Positions 8,791-17,431 are shown, counted from the first letter of the stretch. The stretch: 64,000 nt of DNA from Actinomycetospora corticicola (GCF_013409505.1 NZ_JACCBN010000001.1:1736001-1800000), one strand, 5' to 3'. The notes: generated by a model from the sequence alone, not told the origin. Numbers and translations: made by a program.

Positions 8791-8798
8791 CGGCCCGC

Positions 8799-9188
8799 AT
8801 GGCGACGTGGGACGACGTGCGGCGGCTCGCGCTCGCCCTGCCCGAGGTCGAGGAGCTGGGGACCTACGGCGGGTCGGTGTCCTGGAAGGTGAAGGGGAAG
8901 CTCTTCGTCTGGGAGCGGCCGCTGCGGAAGCGGGACCTGGCCGACCTCGGGTGGGCCGAGCAGCCGGGTCCGGTGCTGGGCGCCCGGGTGCCCGACCTCG
9001 GCGCGAAGGAGGCGCTGGTCGCCGAGCAGGGCGTCTACTTCACGACGCCGCACTTCGACGGGCATGCCAGCGTGCTCGTCCACCTCGAGCGGATCCCCCT
9101 CGACGAGCTCGGGGAACTGGTCACGGAGTCCTGGTACGCCGTCGCGCCGCCGATGGTCCTGCGTCGCCACCCGCGCGATCCGGCCTGA
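8799..9188 (+). CDS. MmcQ/YjbR family protein
   Basis: 129 residues, the usual length for the YjbR (DUF419) family, a small DNA-binding-like fold of unknown function. Typical features are the start MATWDDVRRLALALPEVEE, the SVSWKVKGKLFVWERP strand pair, and the end WYAVAPPMVLRR. An in-frame ATG 27 codons upstream falls inside the preceding inverted repeat and before the -10-like hexamer, so ATG 8799 is preferred. It stands alone between a probable terminator and a convergent exonuclease gene (19-base gap). Confidence 0.8.
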   Translation: MATWDDVRRLALALPEVEELGTYGGSVSWKVKGKLFVWERPLRKRDLADLGWAEQPGPVLGARVPDLGAKEALVAEQGVYFTTPHFDGHASVLVHLERIPLDELGELVTESWYAVAPPMVLRRHPRDPA

Positions 9189-9207
9189 GCAGCGCCGCCG
9201 GGCCGCG

Positions 9208-10242
9208 TCAGGCGTCGCGTCCGGCGAGGGCGGCCGTCAGACGGTCGACCGAGCCGGCGAGGTTCCAGCGCTCCGCGAGGGCGGCCAGGGCGTCGGGATC
9301 GGCCGGGGCGTGGGGGAGGGACCGGGTCGAGCCCGTCCAGTCGATGGGCGCGTCCTTCGCGACGAGCACCACCTCCGGCGCCACGGTGAGGTACGGCGCT
9401 GCCTTCACCAGCTTCGAGCGCACGGCGGCGGAGAGCCGGGCGTCGCCGCCGTCCACCACCGCCGTGATGAGCTCGGCCCACGAGTCGAACTTCGACACGA
9501 CCTGCGACGCGGTCTTCTCCCCGACGCCGGGGACGCCCGGCAGCCCGTCCGAGGGGTCGCCGCGCAGCATCGCCATCTCGGCGTAGCCGTCGCCGGCCCG
9601 CCCGACCGGGACGCCGTACTTCGCCGCGACCTCCTCCGGGCCGTAGACCTCGTACTTGGACACCCCGCGGGCGATGTAGACGATCCGCACGCTGGTCGGC
9701 TCGTCGCGGACGAGCTGGAGCAGGTCGCGGTCCCCGGTGACCACCTCGACCGTCCTGGTGGCCTCACCGCTCGCGAGGGTGCCGATGACGTCGTCGGCCT
9801 CGAAGCCCTCCGCCCCCGCCGTCGGGATGCCCGCGGCGGCGAGGACGTCGAGGATCACCGGCACCTGGACGCCGAGCTCTGCGGGCGCGGCCTCGGCGTC
9901 GGGCCCGCCGCCGACGGAGGGGTCGGACGGGTCGATGCCCGACGAGGTGTCCACCCGGTGGGCCTTGTACGACGGCAGGGCGCGGACCCGGAACGCGGGG
10001 CGCCAGTCGCGGTCGAGGCACGCCACCACCGCGGAGGGCTGCCGGGCGCGCACGAGGCGGGCGACCATGTCGCAGAAGCCGCGGATCGCGTTCACGGGCG
10101 TGCCGTCGGCGGCGGTGAGCGACGACGGCACGCCGTAGAAGGCGCGGAACCACAGGCTCGCGGAGTCCAGCAGCAGCACGGGCCCCTCAGTCGTCTCCAC
10201 GCCCGCTCCGGGTCGAGCTGCGCTGCGCTGCGTCTCCGCCAT
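9208..10242 (-). CDS. 5'-3' exonuclease (PolA N-terminal-like FEN domain)
   Basis: 344 residues from ATG 10242. It matches stand-alone 5'-3' exonuclease/flap endonuclease proteins, which remove RNA primers or 5' flaps. Metal-binding acidic motifs are present: LLLDSASLWFRAFYG at the N-terminus, AEGFEADDVIGTLA, VTGDRDLLQLV, and the helix-hairpin-helix segment DGLPGVPGVGEKTA. No polymerase domain follows. Actinobacteria often carry such a protein besides full-length PolA. A TTG nine bases upstream is a less likely start. Its first 56 bases overlap the end of the upstream DUF2339 gene in another frame, an unusually long same-strand overlap. Confidence 0.88.
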   Translation of the reverse strand: MAETQRSAARPGAGVETTEGPVLLLDSASLWFRAFYGVPSSLTAADGTPVNAIRGFCDMVARLVRARQPSAVVACLDRDWRPAFRVRALPSYKAHRVDTSSGIDPSDPSVGGGPDAEAAPAELGVQVPVILDVLAAAGIPTAGAEGFEADDVIGTLASGEATRTVEVVTGDRDLLQLVRDEPTSVRIVYIARGVSKYEVYGPEEVAAKYGVPVGRAGDGYAEMAMLRGDPSDGLPGVPGVGEKTASQVVSKFDSWAELITAVVDGGDARLSAAVRSKLVKAAPYLTVAPEVVLVAKDAPIDWTGSTRSLPHAPADPDALAALAERWNLAGSVDRLTAALAGRDA

Positions 10243-12205
10243 GGGGCGCAAGCGTGCCAGGCTCCTCGGCCGCGGTCGTCACCAGACGCGCGTACCGGGT
10301 GCCCGCGGCCAGCAGGACCAGGCCGGCGCCGAGGAACACGACGACCCGCGCGAGCCCGTCGAGCGCGACGAGGTCGAACAGGATCAGCTTCGCCACGGCC
10401 GCGACGACGAGCACCCCGCCCAGGACCCGGGGGAGGACCGCCCCGACGCCGCGCACCAGCAGCACGAGCGCGAGGGCCGTCCAGGAGATCGTCACCAGGA
10501 CGTGGCCGACGAGGAACCCGCCCCGGTCCGGCGCCACCGCGAGGGCGAGCGTGACGACCACGCCCGCGGCGCCGTACAGCCCGACGACGCCGAGCAGACC
10601 CACCACGACGGCGGTGCGGTCCCGGCCTCCGAGCAGGTCCGCGCGGGCGACGGCGACCAGCAGCGACCCGGCGGCCGCGGCGAGGAGCACGCCGACCGCA
10701 GCCATGGCGAGCAGGGCGCCGGCCGGGCGGACGTCGCCGCCGACCACGACGTCGAGCGGGAGGTCCCGCACCAGGGCGACCACGCCGCCGAGGACACCGA
10801 ACGCGCCCGCGACGGCGAGGACGACGGTCCGGCCGGTCCGCGCGGCGAGGACGCCCAGCACGGCGGCGACGGCCAGCAGCCCCCCGCCCGCGGCGGCCCC
10901 GGTCAGCGCGAGCGGGATCGCCTGCAGACCGAGGACCCCGGCCGCGGCGACCGCGGTGGCCACCAGGGCCGGCGTCGCGGGCACCCGGCCGGTCCCGCGC
11001 TCGGCGACCGCACCGGCGGCGAGCAGCAGGAGCACGGCGACGACGTCGAGGGCGGCGCCCCAGGGCCGGTCGAGGGACGGGGCGACGGCGATCAGCGGGA
11101 GCACCGGCGCGGCGATCGCGATCCCGGCGACGAGCGTGGCCGTGCGGTCCGCCCCCGGCGCGGCGACCAGCACCAGGGCCGCGACGACCCCGACGGCGAG
11201 CAGCGCCCCGACCGCGAGCGCCACCCCGAGCGGCGAGGACCCGGCGACGCCGACGGCCCCCGCCGCGACGAGCGCGGACAGGGCCGCGAACCCGACGGAC
11301 ACGGCGACGAGCACCGGCCAGGCGCGGCGGGCGGCGACCGGCAGGGCGACCGCCACCACGACGACGAGCAGGGCCACGAGCAGCGGCCCGGCCGACTCCG
11401 TCACGAGCGGCACGAGGAGGTCCGCCCCGACGACGACGCCGAGGGCCAGGTCCCGCCGGCGCCACCGGTCGGCGAGGAGCAGGCCGCCACCGGCCACGCC
11501 CAGCGCGAGCACCACCGCGACGACGGAGGGCAGGAGGTCGTACAGGGAGGCCGCGGCGGCCACCGTCAGGTAGAGGGCGGTGAGCCCGGTGGCGGCGAGC
11601 GACACCGGCCCGGGGTCGGCCGCGCCCTCCCCGGCGCCCTCGTCCGCCCGGCGCCGCTGCAGGACGATCCCGGCGCCGAGGAGCCCGAGCCCCACCAGCG
11701 CCCCGAACCCGACGCGGGCCTCCGCGCCGAACCAGCCGCGGGACGCGGCGAGGACGAGGAGCAGCACGACGCCGAGCAGGGTCACGCCCGTCCCCGTCGC
11801 CGCGAGCAGCCGGGCACCGGACAGCCGGGGGAGCCGGGAGCGCAGCGGGACCCGCGGGGCGGCCGGCGGCGGCGCCCACACGGCGGTCCCGGACGGCGGG
11901 GGCGGCACCGGCGGCCCCGATGGCGGGACCCGGACCGGGCCGGACGGCGCCCAGGGCGCGACGCCGGCCGGCAGTCCGGCGGGGGGCGCCGACGGCGGGA
12001 CCGACGGCGGGGCCGCGGTCGACGGCGGGGCGGGCGCCGGACCCGGGCCGGGGACGGCCGCCGGGGCGAGGGCACCCGTCGTCGGGAACGGGGTCCCGCG
12101 GAGCACCCCGAGATCGGAGCGGACCCGCGCGAGCCGGGCCCCGAGGTCGGCGAGCTCGCCGTCGAGGCGGGACAGGAGGGCCGTGGGGTCACCGGGGTTC
12201 GTCAT
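10187..12205 (-). CDS. DUF2339 polytopic membrane protein
   Basis: 672 residues from ATG 12205. An N-terminal coiled-coil-like segment (LLSRLDGELADLGARLARVRSDL) is followed by a Pro/Ala-rich linker to about residue 135, then roughly 20 hydrophobic membrane segments to residue 640. This is the DUF2339 layout; function is unknown. Leu/Val/Ala/Gly make up most of the membrane part. The C-terminus runs 56 bases into the exonuclease gene, so the last residues (SSTRSGRGDD region) are encoded by sequence also read as the exonuclease start. The start ATG is separated by 63 bases from the divergent peptidase gene. Confidence 0.8.
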   Translation of the reverse strand: MTNPGDPTALLSRLDGELADLGARLARVRSDLGVLRGTPFPTTGALAPAAVPGPGPAPAPPSTAAPPSVPPSAPPAGLPAGVAPWAPSGPVRVPPSGPPVPPPPSGTAVWAPPPAAPRVPLRSRLPRLSGARLLAATGTGVTLLGVVLLLVLAASRGWFGAEARVGFGALVGLGLLGAGIVLQRRRADEGAGEGAADPGPVSLAATGLTALYLTVAAAASLYDLLPSVVAVVLALGVAGGGLLLADRWRRRDLALGVVVGADLLVPLVTESAGPLLVALLVVVVAVALPVAARRAWPVLVAVSVGFAALSALVAAGAVGVAGSSPLGVALAVGALLAVGVVAALVLVAAPGADRTATLVAGIAIAAPVLPLIAVAPSLDRPWGAALDVVAVLLLLAAGAVAERGTGRVPATPALVATAVAAAGVLGLQAIPLALTGAAAGGGLLAVAAVLGVLAARTGRTVVLAVAGAFGVLGGVVALVRDLPLDVVVGGDVRPAGALLAMAAVGVLLAAAAGSLLVAVARADLLGGRDRTAVVVGLLGVVGLYGAAGVVVTLALAVAPDRGGFLVGHVLVTISWTALALVLLVRGVGAVLPRVLGGVLVVAAVAKLILFDLVALDGLARVVVFLGAGLVLLAAGTRYARLVTTAAEEPGTLAPHGGDAAQRSSTRSGRGDD

Positions 12206-12255
12206 GGCGCCCACCCTGGCCGCCGGGGCCTGTGCCCGGGGAGGGGAGAACTACC

Positions 12256-12261
12256 TAAGGT
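12256..12261 (+). promoter_or_regulatory. Putative -10 hexamer (TAAGGT) for leaderless M24 peptidase gene
   Basis: TAAGGT ends 7 nt before ATG 12269. No ribosome binding site is seen. Confidence 0.45.
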
Positions 12262-12268
12262 GGCGGGC

Positions 12269-13375
12269 ATGGGTTCCGCTGACCAGGTCACCGCCCGCCT
12301 CGACCGTGCCCGGAAGCTGGCCGCGGACGCGGGGGTGGACGCCCTCGTCGTCACCCCGGGGCCCGACCTGCAGTACCTCGCGGGCGTGGTGAAGCACTCC
12401 CACGAGCGGCTCTCCGCCCTGGTGCTGCCGACCCGTGACGAGGCCGCCTTCGTCGTGCCGCGCCTGGAGCGCCCGGGCCTGGCCGGCACCGGGGTGGACC
12501 GGGCCGGGATCCGCGTCCTGGACTGGGTCGACGGCGAGGACCCGCACGGCCTGGTCGCGGCGTGTCTGGACGGGGTCAAGCGCGTCGCGGTCGCCTCCGA
12601 CATGCCGGCGCTGCACGTGCTCGGCCTGCGCGACGCCCTGCCGCTGGCCACCCAGGAGCTCGCGACCCCGGTGCTGCGCGAGCTCCGGATGCGCAAGGAC
12701 GCCGCCGAGGTCGAGCACCTGCGCCGGGCCGGCGCGGCGATCGACGCCGTGCACGAGCAGGTGCCGGGCCTCCTGCGGGCCGGGCGCACCGAGGCCGAGG
12801 TCGGTGCGGACATCACCGCCGCGATCGTCGAGGCCGGGCACGCCGAGGCGGCGTTCGTCATCGTCGGCTCCGGCCCGAACGGCGCGAGCCCGCACCACGA
12901 GGTCTCCGACCGCGTGATCGAGACCGGCGACGTCGTCGTGGTCGACATCGGCGGCCCGCTGCCCGAGGGCTACAACTCCGACTGCACCCGCACCTACGTC
13001 GTCGGCGGCGCGACCGACGAGATCGTCGCGGCGTACGCCGTGCTGCAGCGCGCCCAGGCCGCCGCCGTCGCCGCGGCGCGCCCGGGCGTGACCGCCGAGA
13101 GCGTCGACGAGGCCGCCCGCGCGGTCATCCGCGACGCCGGGTTCGGCGAGAACTTCGTGCACCGCACCGGGCACGGCATCGGCCTCGAGGTCCACGAGGA
13201 GCCCTACATCGTCGCGGGCAACGGGTTGACCCTCGAGCCCGGCATGGCCTTCTCCATCGAGCCGGGCATCTACTTCGACGGCCGGTGGGGCGCCCGGATC
13301 GAGGACATCGTGGTGGTCACCGAGGACGGGTGCGAGGCGGTCAACACCCGCCCCCACGAGCTGCTCTCGTGCTGA
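12269..13375 (+). CDS. M24 family metallopeptidase (Xaa-Pro aminopeptidase-like)
   Basis: 368 residues. The N-terminal creatinase-like domain (residues 1-135) precedes a pita-bread metallopeptidase domain. The metal ligands are all visible: D in VVVDIGG, D in YNSDCTRT, H in GHGIGLEVHEEP, E in FSIEPGIY and E in ARIEDIV. A further histidine pair is in GASPHHE. Such enzymes release N-terminal residues before proline or cut proline dipeptides in the cytoplasm. It forms the head of an operon: its stop (TGA 13373-13375) overlaps the lnt GTG at 13369. Confidence 0.9.
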   Translation: MGSADQVTARLDRARKLAADAGVDALVVTPGPDLQYLAGVVKHSHERLSALVLPTRDEAAFVVPRLERPGLAGTGVDRAGIRVLDWVDGEDPHGLVAACLDGVKRVAVASDMPALHVLGLRDALPLATQELATPVLRELRMRKDAAEVEHLRRAGAAIDAVHEQVPGLLRAGRTEAEVGADITAAIVEAGHAEAAFVIVGSGPNGASPHHEVSDRVIETGDVVVVDIGGPLPEGYNSDCTRTYVVGGATDEIVAAYAVLQRAQAAAVAAARPGVTAESVDEAARAVIRDAGFGENFVHRTGHGIGLEVHEEPYIVAGNGLTLEPGMAFSIEPGIYFDGRWGARIEDIVVVTEDGCEAVNTRPHELLSC

Positions 13376-14961
13376 CGGCCGACGCGTCGCCGGACACCGC
13401 CGCCCGCCGCCGCCGACCGACCCGGGCGACGCTGCTGCGGGCGGTCGCGACCGTCGTCGCCGGGCTCGCCCTCTACGCGTCGTTCCCGCCGCTGGGCTGG
13501 TGGTGGGCGGCGCCGCTCGGGATCGCCCTGCTGATCGGGGTCGTGGCCGACCGGTCGTGGAAGGGCGCCCTCGGCTGGGGCGCGCTGGGCGCGGTGGCGT
13601 TCCAGTACCCGTTGCTCTCGTGGACCGGGACCTACGTCGGCCCGGTCTGGCTGTTCGCCCTGCTCGTCGTGGTGCTGGCCGCCGCCGTCCCGCTGGCGTT
13701 CGTCCCGCTCGTCGCCCGCCTGCCCGGCGCCCCGGTGTGGATCGCGGGCCTGTGGACGGCGGGGGAGGCGCTCATCGAGCGGGCCCCGTTCGGCGGCTTC
13801 CCCTGGTCCAAGCTCGCGTTCGGACAGGCCGGCGGCGCCTACGCGAAGCTCGCCTCCCTCGGCGGCGCCCCGCTCGTGAGCTTCGCGGTGGTCCTCTCCG
13901 GCGCCGGGCTCTGGGCCCTCCTGCGCGCGCTCCGTGCCCGACGCCTCCCGCCGGCCTGCGGAGCGCTGCTCGCGGTCCTCGTCGGACCCGTCGTCGGGAT
14001 GGCTGTCCCCGCGCACCCGCTGACCGCCCCGGGGGACCGGGCCATCACCGTGGCCGCGGTCCAGGGCAACGTGCCGCGGGCCGGTCTGGACTTCGCGAGC
14101 CAGCGCCGCGCCGTCCTCGACAACCACGTCCGCGAGACGCAGCAGCTGGCCGACCGGGTGGCGGCGGGGCAGGAGCGTCGGCCGGACCTCGTGATCTGGC
14201 CGGAGAACTCCTCGGACATCGACCCGTTCCGCAACCCCGACGCGCGCGCGGAGATCCAGGCGGTCACCGATCGGGTCGGAGCCCCTGTCGTCGTCGGGGC
14301 CGTGCTGCAGGGCACCCGGGACGCCGACGGCACCATCGTCCAGGGGCCGCGCAACGTCGCCGTGGTGTGGACCCCTCGGGTCGGGCCCACCGACCAGTAC
14401 GTGAAGCGGCACCTGCTGCCGTTCGGGGAGTACATCCCGATCCGCGGGCTCGCCTCGGTGTTCTCCGCCGACGTCGCGCGGGTGACCGACTTCGAGGCGG
14501 GCACCGGGACCCCCGTGCTCGACGCCGGACCGGCCCGGCTCGGGGTCGCGACCTGCTACGAGGTCGTCTTCGACGGCGACGTGCGCGACGCGGTCACGGC
14601 CGGCGCGGACCTGCTGACCGTGCCGACGAACAACGCGACCTTCGGGTACACGAACATGACCTACCAGCAGCAGGGCATGAGCCGCCTGCGCGCGGTGGAG
14701 CACGACCGGGCCGTCGTGATCGCGGCGACGAGCGGACAGAGCGCGGTCATCGCCCCCGACGGCACCGTGCTCGACCGGACCGGTGAACTCTTCACGCCCG
14801 GCGTGCTGGTGGACACCGTCCCGCTGCGCACCACGACTACCCTGGCCACCCGGCTGGGCGCGGGCCCCGAGTGGGTGCTCGCCGGGTTCGGGGTGGCTGC
14901 GGTCGTCGTGGGGGGCGTCGTGGGTCGACGGGTGCGACGACGGGAGGGCGGAGCGGCATGA
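13369..14961 (+). CDS. lnt: Apolipoprotein N-acyltransferase Lnt
   Basis: 530 residues from GTG 13369. Seven or so membrane segments in the first 215 residues are followed by a nitrilase-like external domain. The catalytic triad is recognisable: Glu in VIWPENSSD, Lys in QYVKRHLLPFGEYIP and Cys in GVATCYEVVF. Lnt adds the third acyl chain to the N-terminal cysteine of lipoproteins. In Mycobacterium tuberculosis Lnt is fused to Ppm1; here the two are separate proteins joined only by an ATGA overlap. The overlap with the M24 gene upstream suggests one three-gene transcript. Confidence 0.93.
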   Translation: MLTADASPDTAARRRRPTRATLLRAVATVVAGLALYASFPPLGWWWAAPLGIALLIGVVADRSWKGALGWGALGAVAFQYPLLSWTGTYVGPVWLFALLVVVLAAAVPLAFVPLVARLPGAPVWIAGLWTAGEALIERAPFGGFPWSKLAFGQAGGAYAKLASLGGAPLVSFAVVLSGAGLWALLRALRARRLPPACGALLAVLVGPVVGMAVPAHPLTAPGDRAITVAAVQGNVPRAGLDFASQRRAVLDNHVRETQQLADRVAAGQERRPDLVIWPENSSDIDPFRNPDARAEIQAVTDRVGAPVVVGAVLQGTRDADGTIVQGPRNVAVVWTPRVGPTDQYVKRHLLPFGEYIPIRGLASVFSADVARVTDFEAGTGTPVLDAGPARLGVATCYEVVFDGDVRDAVTAGADLLTVPTNNATFGYTNMTYQQQGMSRLRAVEHDRAVVIAATSGQSAVIAPDGTVLDRTGELFTPGVLVDTVPLRTTTTLATRLGAGPEWVLAGFGVAAVVVGGVVGRRVRRREGGAA

Positions 14962-15764
14962 GCGCGTCGCGGTCGCAGGAACTGCCGGTGGCGGGGTCCG
15001 GGGCCGACCCGGCACCCGACGGACGCGGGGTGCTCGTCGTCGTCCCCACCTACGACGAACGGGCCAACCTCCCCGGTATCGTCGAGCGCGTCCTCGCGGC
15101 GGCGCCGGCCGTGCGGCTGCTCGTCGTCGACGACGGGAGCCCGGACGGGACGGGGGAGCTGGCCGACGAGCTCGCGGCCGCCGACCCGCGGATCACCGTG
15201 CTGCACCACCGGCCCAAGCGGGGCCTCGGGGCCGCCTACGTCGACGCGTTCGCCCACGTCATGGCGACCCACCAGGCCGACGACGTCGGGTGGATCGTCC
15301 AGATGGACGCCGACGGCTCCCACGCCCCGGAGGACCTGCCGTCGATGCTCGCCGCCGCCCGGACCGAGGGCGCCGACCTCGTGCTGGGCTCGCGGTACGT
15401 GCCGGGCGGCCGGGTGGTCGACTGGCCCTGGTACCGCAACGCGCTGTCGCGCGCGGCCAACGTCTACTCGCGCCGGGCGTTGCGACTCCCGGTGCGGGAC
15501 GTCACCGGCGGCTACCGCCTCTTCCGGCGGCCGGTCCTCGAGGCCGTCACCGCCAGCCCCGTCTCGTCGCAGGGCTACTGCTTCCAGGTCGACCTGACGT
15601 TCCGGGTGCAGCGCGCGGGCTTCACCGTGCGCGAGGTGCCGATCGTGTTCACCGAGCGCTCCGCCGGCGCCTCCAAGATGAGCGGGGCCGTGGTGCGCGA
15701 GGCGCTCTGGCGGGTGACGGTGTGGGCCGTCCGCGACCGCCTGGCGGGCCGGCCCCGGACATGA
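14958..15764 (+). CDS. ppm1: Polyprenol monophosphomannose synthase Ppm1 (GT2 family)
   Basis: 268 residues from ATG 14958. It moves mannose from GDP-mannose to polyprenol phosphate, giving the donor for lipomannan, lipoarabinomannan and protein O-mannosylation. The GT-A core shows VVVPTYDERANLP, VDDGSPDGT, the DxD-like metal site in QMDADGSHAPED, GSRYVPGG, and the DPMS signature TGGYRLFRR. No C-terminal membrane segment is present, so it probably needs Lnt or another membrane partner to reach the membrane, as the fused mycobacterial protein does. The ATGA overlap with lnt supports joint production. Confidence 0.93.
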   Translation: MSASRSQELPVAGSGADPAPDGRGVLVVVPTYDERANLPGIVERVLAAAPAVRLLVVDDGSPDGTGELADELAAADPRITVLHHRPKRGLGAAYVDAFAHVMATHQADDVGWIVQMDADGSHAPEDLPSMLAAARTEGADLVLGSRYVPGGRVVDWPWYRNALSRAANVYSRRALRLPVRDVTGGYRLFRRPVLEAVTASPVSSQGYCFQVDLTFRVQRAGFTVREVPIVFTERSAGASKMSGAVVREALWRVTVWAVRDRLAGRPRT

Positions 15765-15766
15765 CA

Positions 15767-15796
15767 CGACCCCGCCACCGGAGGGTGACGGGGTCG
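15767..15796. terminator. Bidirectional hairpin between ppm1 and rbpA
   Basis: Perfect 8-base arms CGACCCCG (15767-15774) and CGGGGTCG (15789-15796), with a further CACC/GGTG pairing in the loop. It lies in the 48-base gap between the convergent genes and could stop transcription from both sides. No U-run. Confidence 0.65.
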
Positions 15797-15812
15797 GTGT
15801 GCGGGGCTGCGA

Positions 15813-16151
15813 TCAGGCTCCGCGGCGCTCCTTGAGGAGGTCCAGACGCTCCTCGAGCAGCTCCTGTAGCTCGGGCTCGGAGCGACGCTCGAGCAGCATG
15901 TCCCAGTGGGTGCGCGGCGGCTTGACCTTCTTCTGCTCGGGCTCCGTGCCGTCGATCCGCTTGCCCTCCTCGCCGTGGAGGCGGCACTCCCAGGTGACGG
16001 GGGCCTCGGCGTCGTCGGAGAACGGGACCTCGAAGTCGTGGCCCTTGGGGCAGCGGTAGGCGAAGGCGCGGCGGGGTGCGAGGTCGTGGTCGCGATCGGT
16101 CTCGTAGCTGACGGCTCCGAGGCGGCTTCCACGGAGAACGCGGTCGGCCAT
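15813..16151 (-). CDS. rbpA: RNA polymerase-binding protein RbpA
   Basis: 112 residues, the normal length. RbpA binds group I and some group II sigma factors and RNA polymerase and helps open-complex formation; it is essential in mycobacteria. Visible features are the N-terminal tail with MADRVLRGSRLGAVSYETD, the core RAFAYRCPKGHDFEVPF and TWECRLHG (two cysteines), the basic linker KVKPPRTHWDMLLERRS, and the C-terminal sigma-interacting helix ELQELLEERLDLLKERR. Start 16151 has the ribosome binding site AAGGAAG 5 nt upstream. A longer frame from 16244 would run through the promoter described below, which supports the short form. Confidence 0.96.
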   Translation of the reverse strand: MADRVLRGSRLGAVSYETDRDHDLAPRRAFAYRCPKGHDFEVPFSDDAEAPVTWECRLHGEEGKRIDGTEPEQKKVKPPRTHWDMLLERRSEPELQELLEERLDLLKERRGA

Positions 16152-16210
16152 GAGTGCTTCCTTTCCTCGACTGCGTGCGTGCCGCCCCTCGTGGGGGCGA
16201 CCCAGGTCCC

Positions 16211-16237
16211 AACGCGGGGCATCACGTGTTCGTTCCC
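16211..16237 (-). promoter_or_regulatory. SigR/SigH-type promoter of rbpA
   Basis: On the minus strand GGGAAC (16237-16232), 18 bases, then GTT (16213-16211). This equals the SigR consensus GGAAY-N18-GTT. It lies about 60 bases before the rbpA start. In Streptomyces coelicolor rbpA is a known SigR (thiol-stress) target, so the match is likely to be meaningful. Confidence 0.8.
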
Positions 16238-16307
16238 GCGACACCCGTCCGACACGTGGTCGTGACCCGTCTCACGCCGGCTCGCGCTCCGGGCCCCGAC
16301 CCCTCGC

Positions 16308-16321
16308 ACACATCGATGTGT
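16308..16321. promoter_or_regulatory. Perfect 14-base palindrome between rbpA and the GDPD gene
   Basis: ACACATCGATGTGT is a perfect palindrome in the 251-base gap upstream of rbpA, about 70 bases above the SigR-like -35 element. A dimeric regulator site is possible. Nothing else was recognised in the rest of this gap. Confidence 0.35.
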
Positions 16322-16402
16322 TCACGTCCGTGTTACCCGGGGACCGGGGACGTCACACCGCGCCGCGGGCCACGAGGTCGCGGACCACCGGAATGCGCGG
16401 GG

Positions 16403-17254
16403 TCAGGCGCCGGACCACTCCCCGCGGACGACGAGGACCTCACGCAGGAGGTCCGGCCGGTCGGTCATGAGCCCGTCGACGCCGAGGTCGAGCAGCCGGT
16501 GCATCTCGGAGGGCCGGTCGATCGTCCACACGTGCACCTCGATCCCCATCGCGTGGGCCGCCGCCACCGTCGCCGGGTCGATCACCGGTACGGCGCCGAC
16601 GCGGGTGGGCAGCTGCGCGAGGTCCCCGCCGACCGGCACGCGGCGTGCGAGGGGCCCCGGGAGCACCGAGCGGGTGCGCAACGAGAGGGCGGCCCGGGCC
16701 GAGACCCCGGTGACCACCCGGTCGCCGAACTGCCGGCGCACCGCCCGCAACCGGCCCTCGTCGGTGCTGGCGACCGCGACCCGCTCCGCGACGTCGTCGC
16801 GTTCCAGCAGGGCGAGCATGGGCCGCAGCGACCCGGGCGACTTGATGTCGACGTTGAACCGGAGCGTCGGCTCGGCCTCCAGCACCTCCTCGAGGCGCGG
16901 CAGCCGCTCCCGGCCGCGGACCCGCACGTCGGCGAGGTCGGACCAGTCGAGCGCCCGCAGCACGCCGGGGTGCCCGGCGACGCGACGCAGCGTGGCGTCG
17001 TGATGGACGACGAGGACCCCGTCCCGGGTGGCGTGCACGTCGGTCTCGACGTAGGCGAAGCCCTCCTCGCGGGCGCGGGTGAAGGCGGCCAGGGTGTTCT
17101 CGAGCCCCTCGAGGTCGCCGACGTGCCAGCCGCGGTGGGCGAACGCCCGGGGGCGCGGGGCGGCGAGGTAGGGGTGGGAGCGGACGACCGGCAGCACGGC
17201 CGCAGTCTGCCCGACCCGGACGACGGGCGGGCGACCACCGGACGGCCCGGACAT
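16403..17254 (-). CDS. Glycerophosphodiester phosphodiesterase family protein
   Basis: 283 residues. It hydrolyses glycerophosphodiesters to glycerol-3-phosphate and an alcohol. Family motifs are in order: AFAHRGWH (catalytic His-Arg), LENTLAAF (Glu-Asn), AYVETDVHATRDGVLVVHHDATLRRV (metal ligands Glu-Asp and the second catalytic His), FNVDIKSP, and VHVWTIDRPSEM followed by GVDGLMTDRPDLL at the end. No signal peptide is visible, so the enzyme is probably cytoplasmic. The ATG at 17254 gives a longer N-terminus than many homologues need; a start nearer residue 25 is possible. Confidence 0.88.
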   Translation of the reverse strand: MSGPSGGRPPVVRVGQTAAVLPVVRSHPYLAAPRPRAFAHRGWHVGDLEGLENTLAAFTRAREEGFAYVETDVHATRDGVLVVHHDATLRRVAGHPGVLRALDWSDLADVRVRGRERLPRLEEVLEAEPTLRFNVDIKSPGSLRPMLALLERDDVAERVAVASTDEGRLRAVRRQFGDRVVTGVSARAALSLRTRSVLPGPLARRVPVGGDLAQLPTRVGAVPVIDPATVAAAHAMGIEVHVWTIDRPSEMHRLLDLGVDGLMTDRPDLLREVLVVRGEWSGA

Positions 17255-17355
17255 GTCCCGGGCGCAGCAACCGGATCGCCCGATTGCCGGTCACGCCGGT
17301 GACACGGCGTGATCACGAACCCGACACGATGATCGCCGGTCACTCCCCGGCCACC

Positions 17356-17385
17356 TTGGGGGGATACGTACACATGGAGTAGTGT
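17356..17385 (+). promoter_or_regulatory. Putative housekeeping promoter upstream of the 17432 gene
   Basis: TTGGGG at 17356-17361, an 18-base spacer, and TAGTGT at 17380-17385. The start codon at 17432 is 46 bases further on. The -35 match is partial and this is a prediction only. Confidence 0.4.
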
Positions 17386-17431
17386 CGCGTCGGTCATCAT
17401 CGACGGCCAGGAGTTCGGACTCGGGGGACGA

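Noticed and set aside
10241-12268. Long plus-strand open frame before the M24 peptidase
   Set aside because: It is antisense to the DUF2339 gene and made of Arg/Gly/Asp/His-rich low-complexity sequence. The real peptidase begins at 12269 behind a -10-like hexamer.
13270-15015. A 581-codon minus-strand frame over lnt
   Set aside because: No domain signature; antisense to an intact Lnt catalytic triad.
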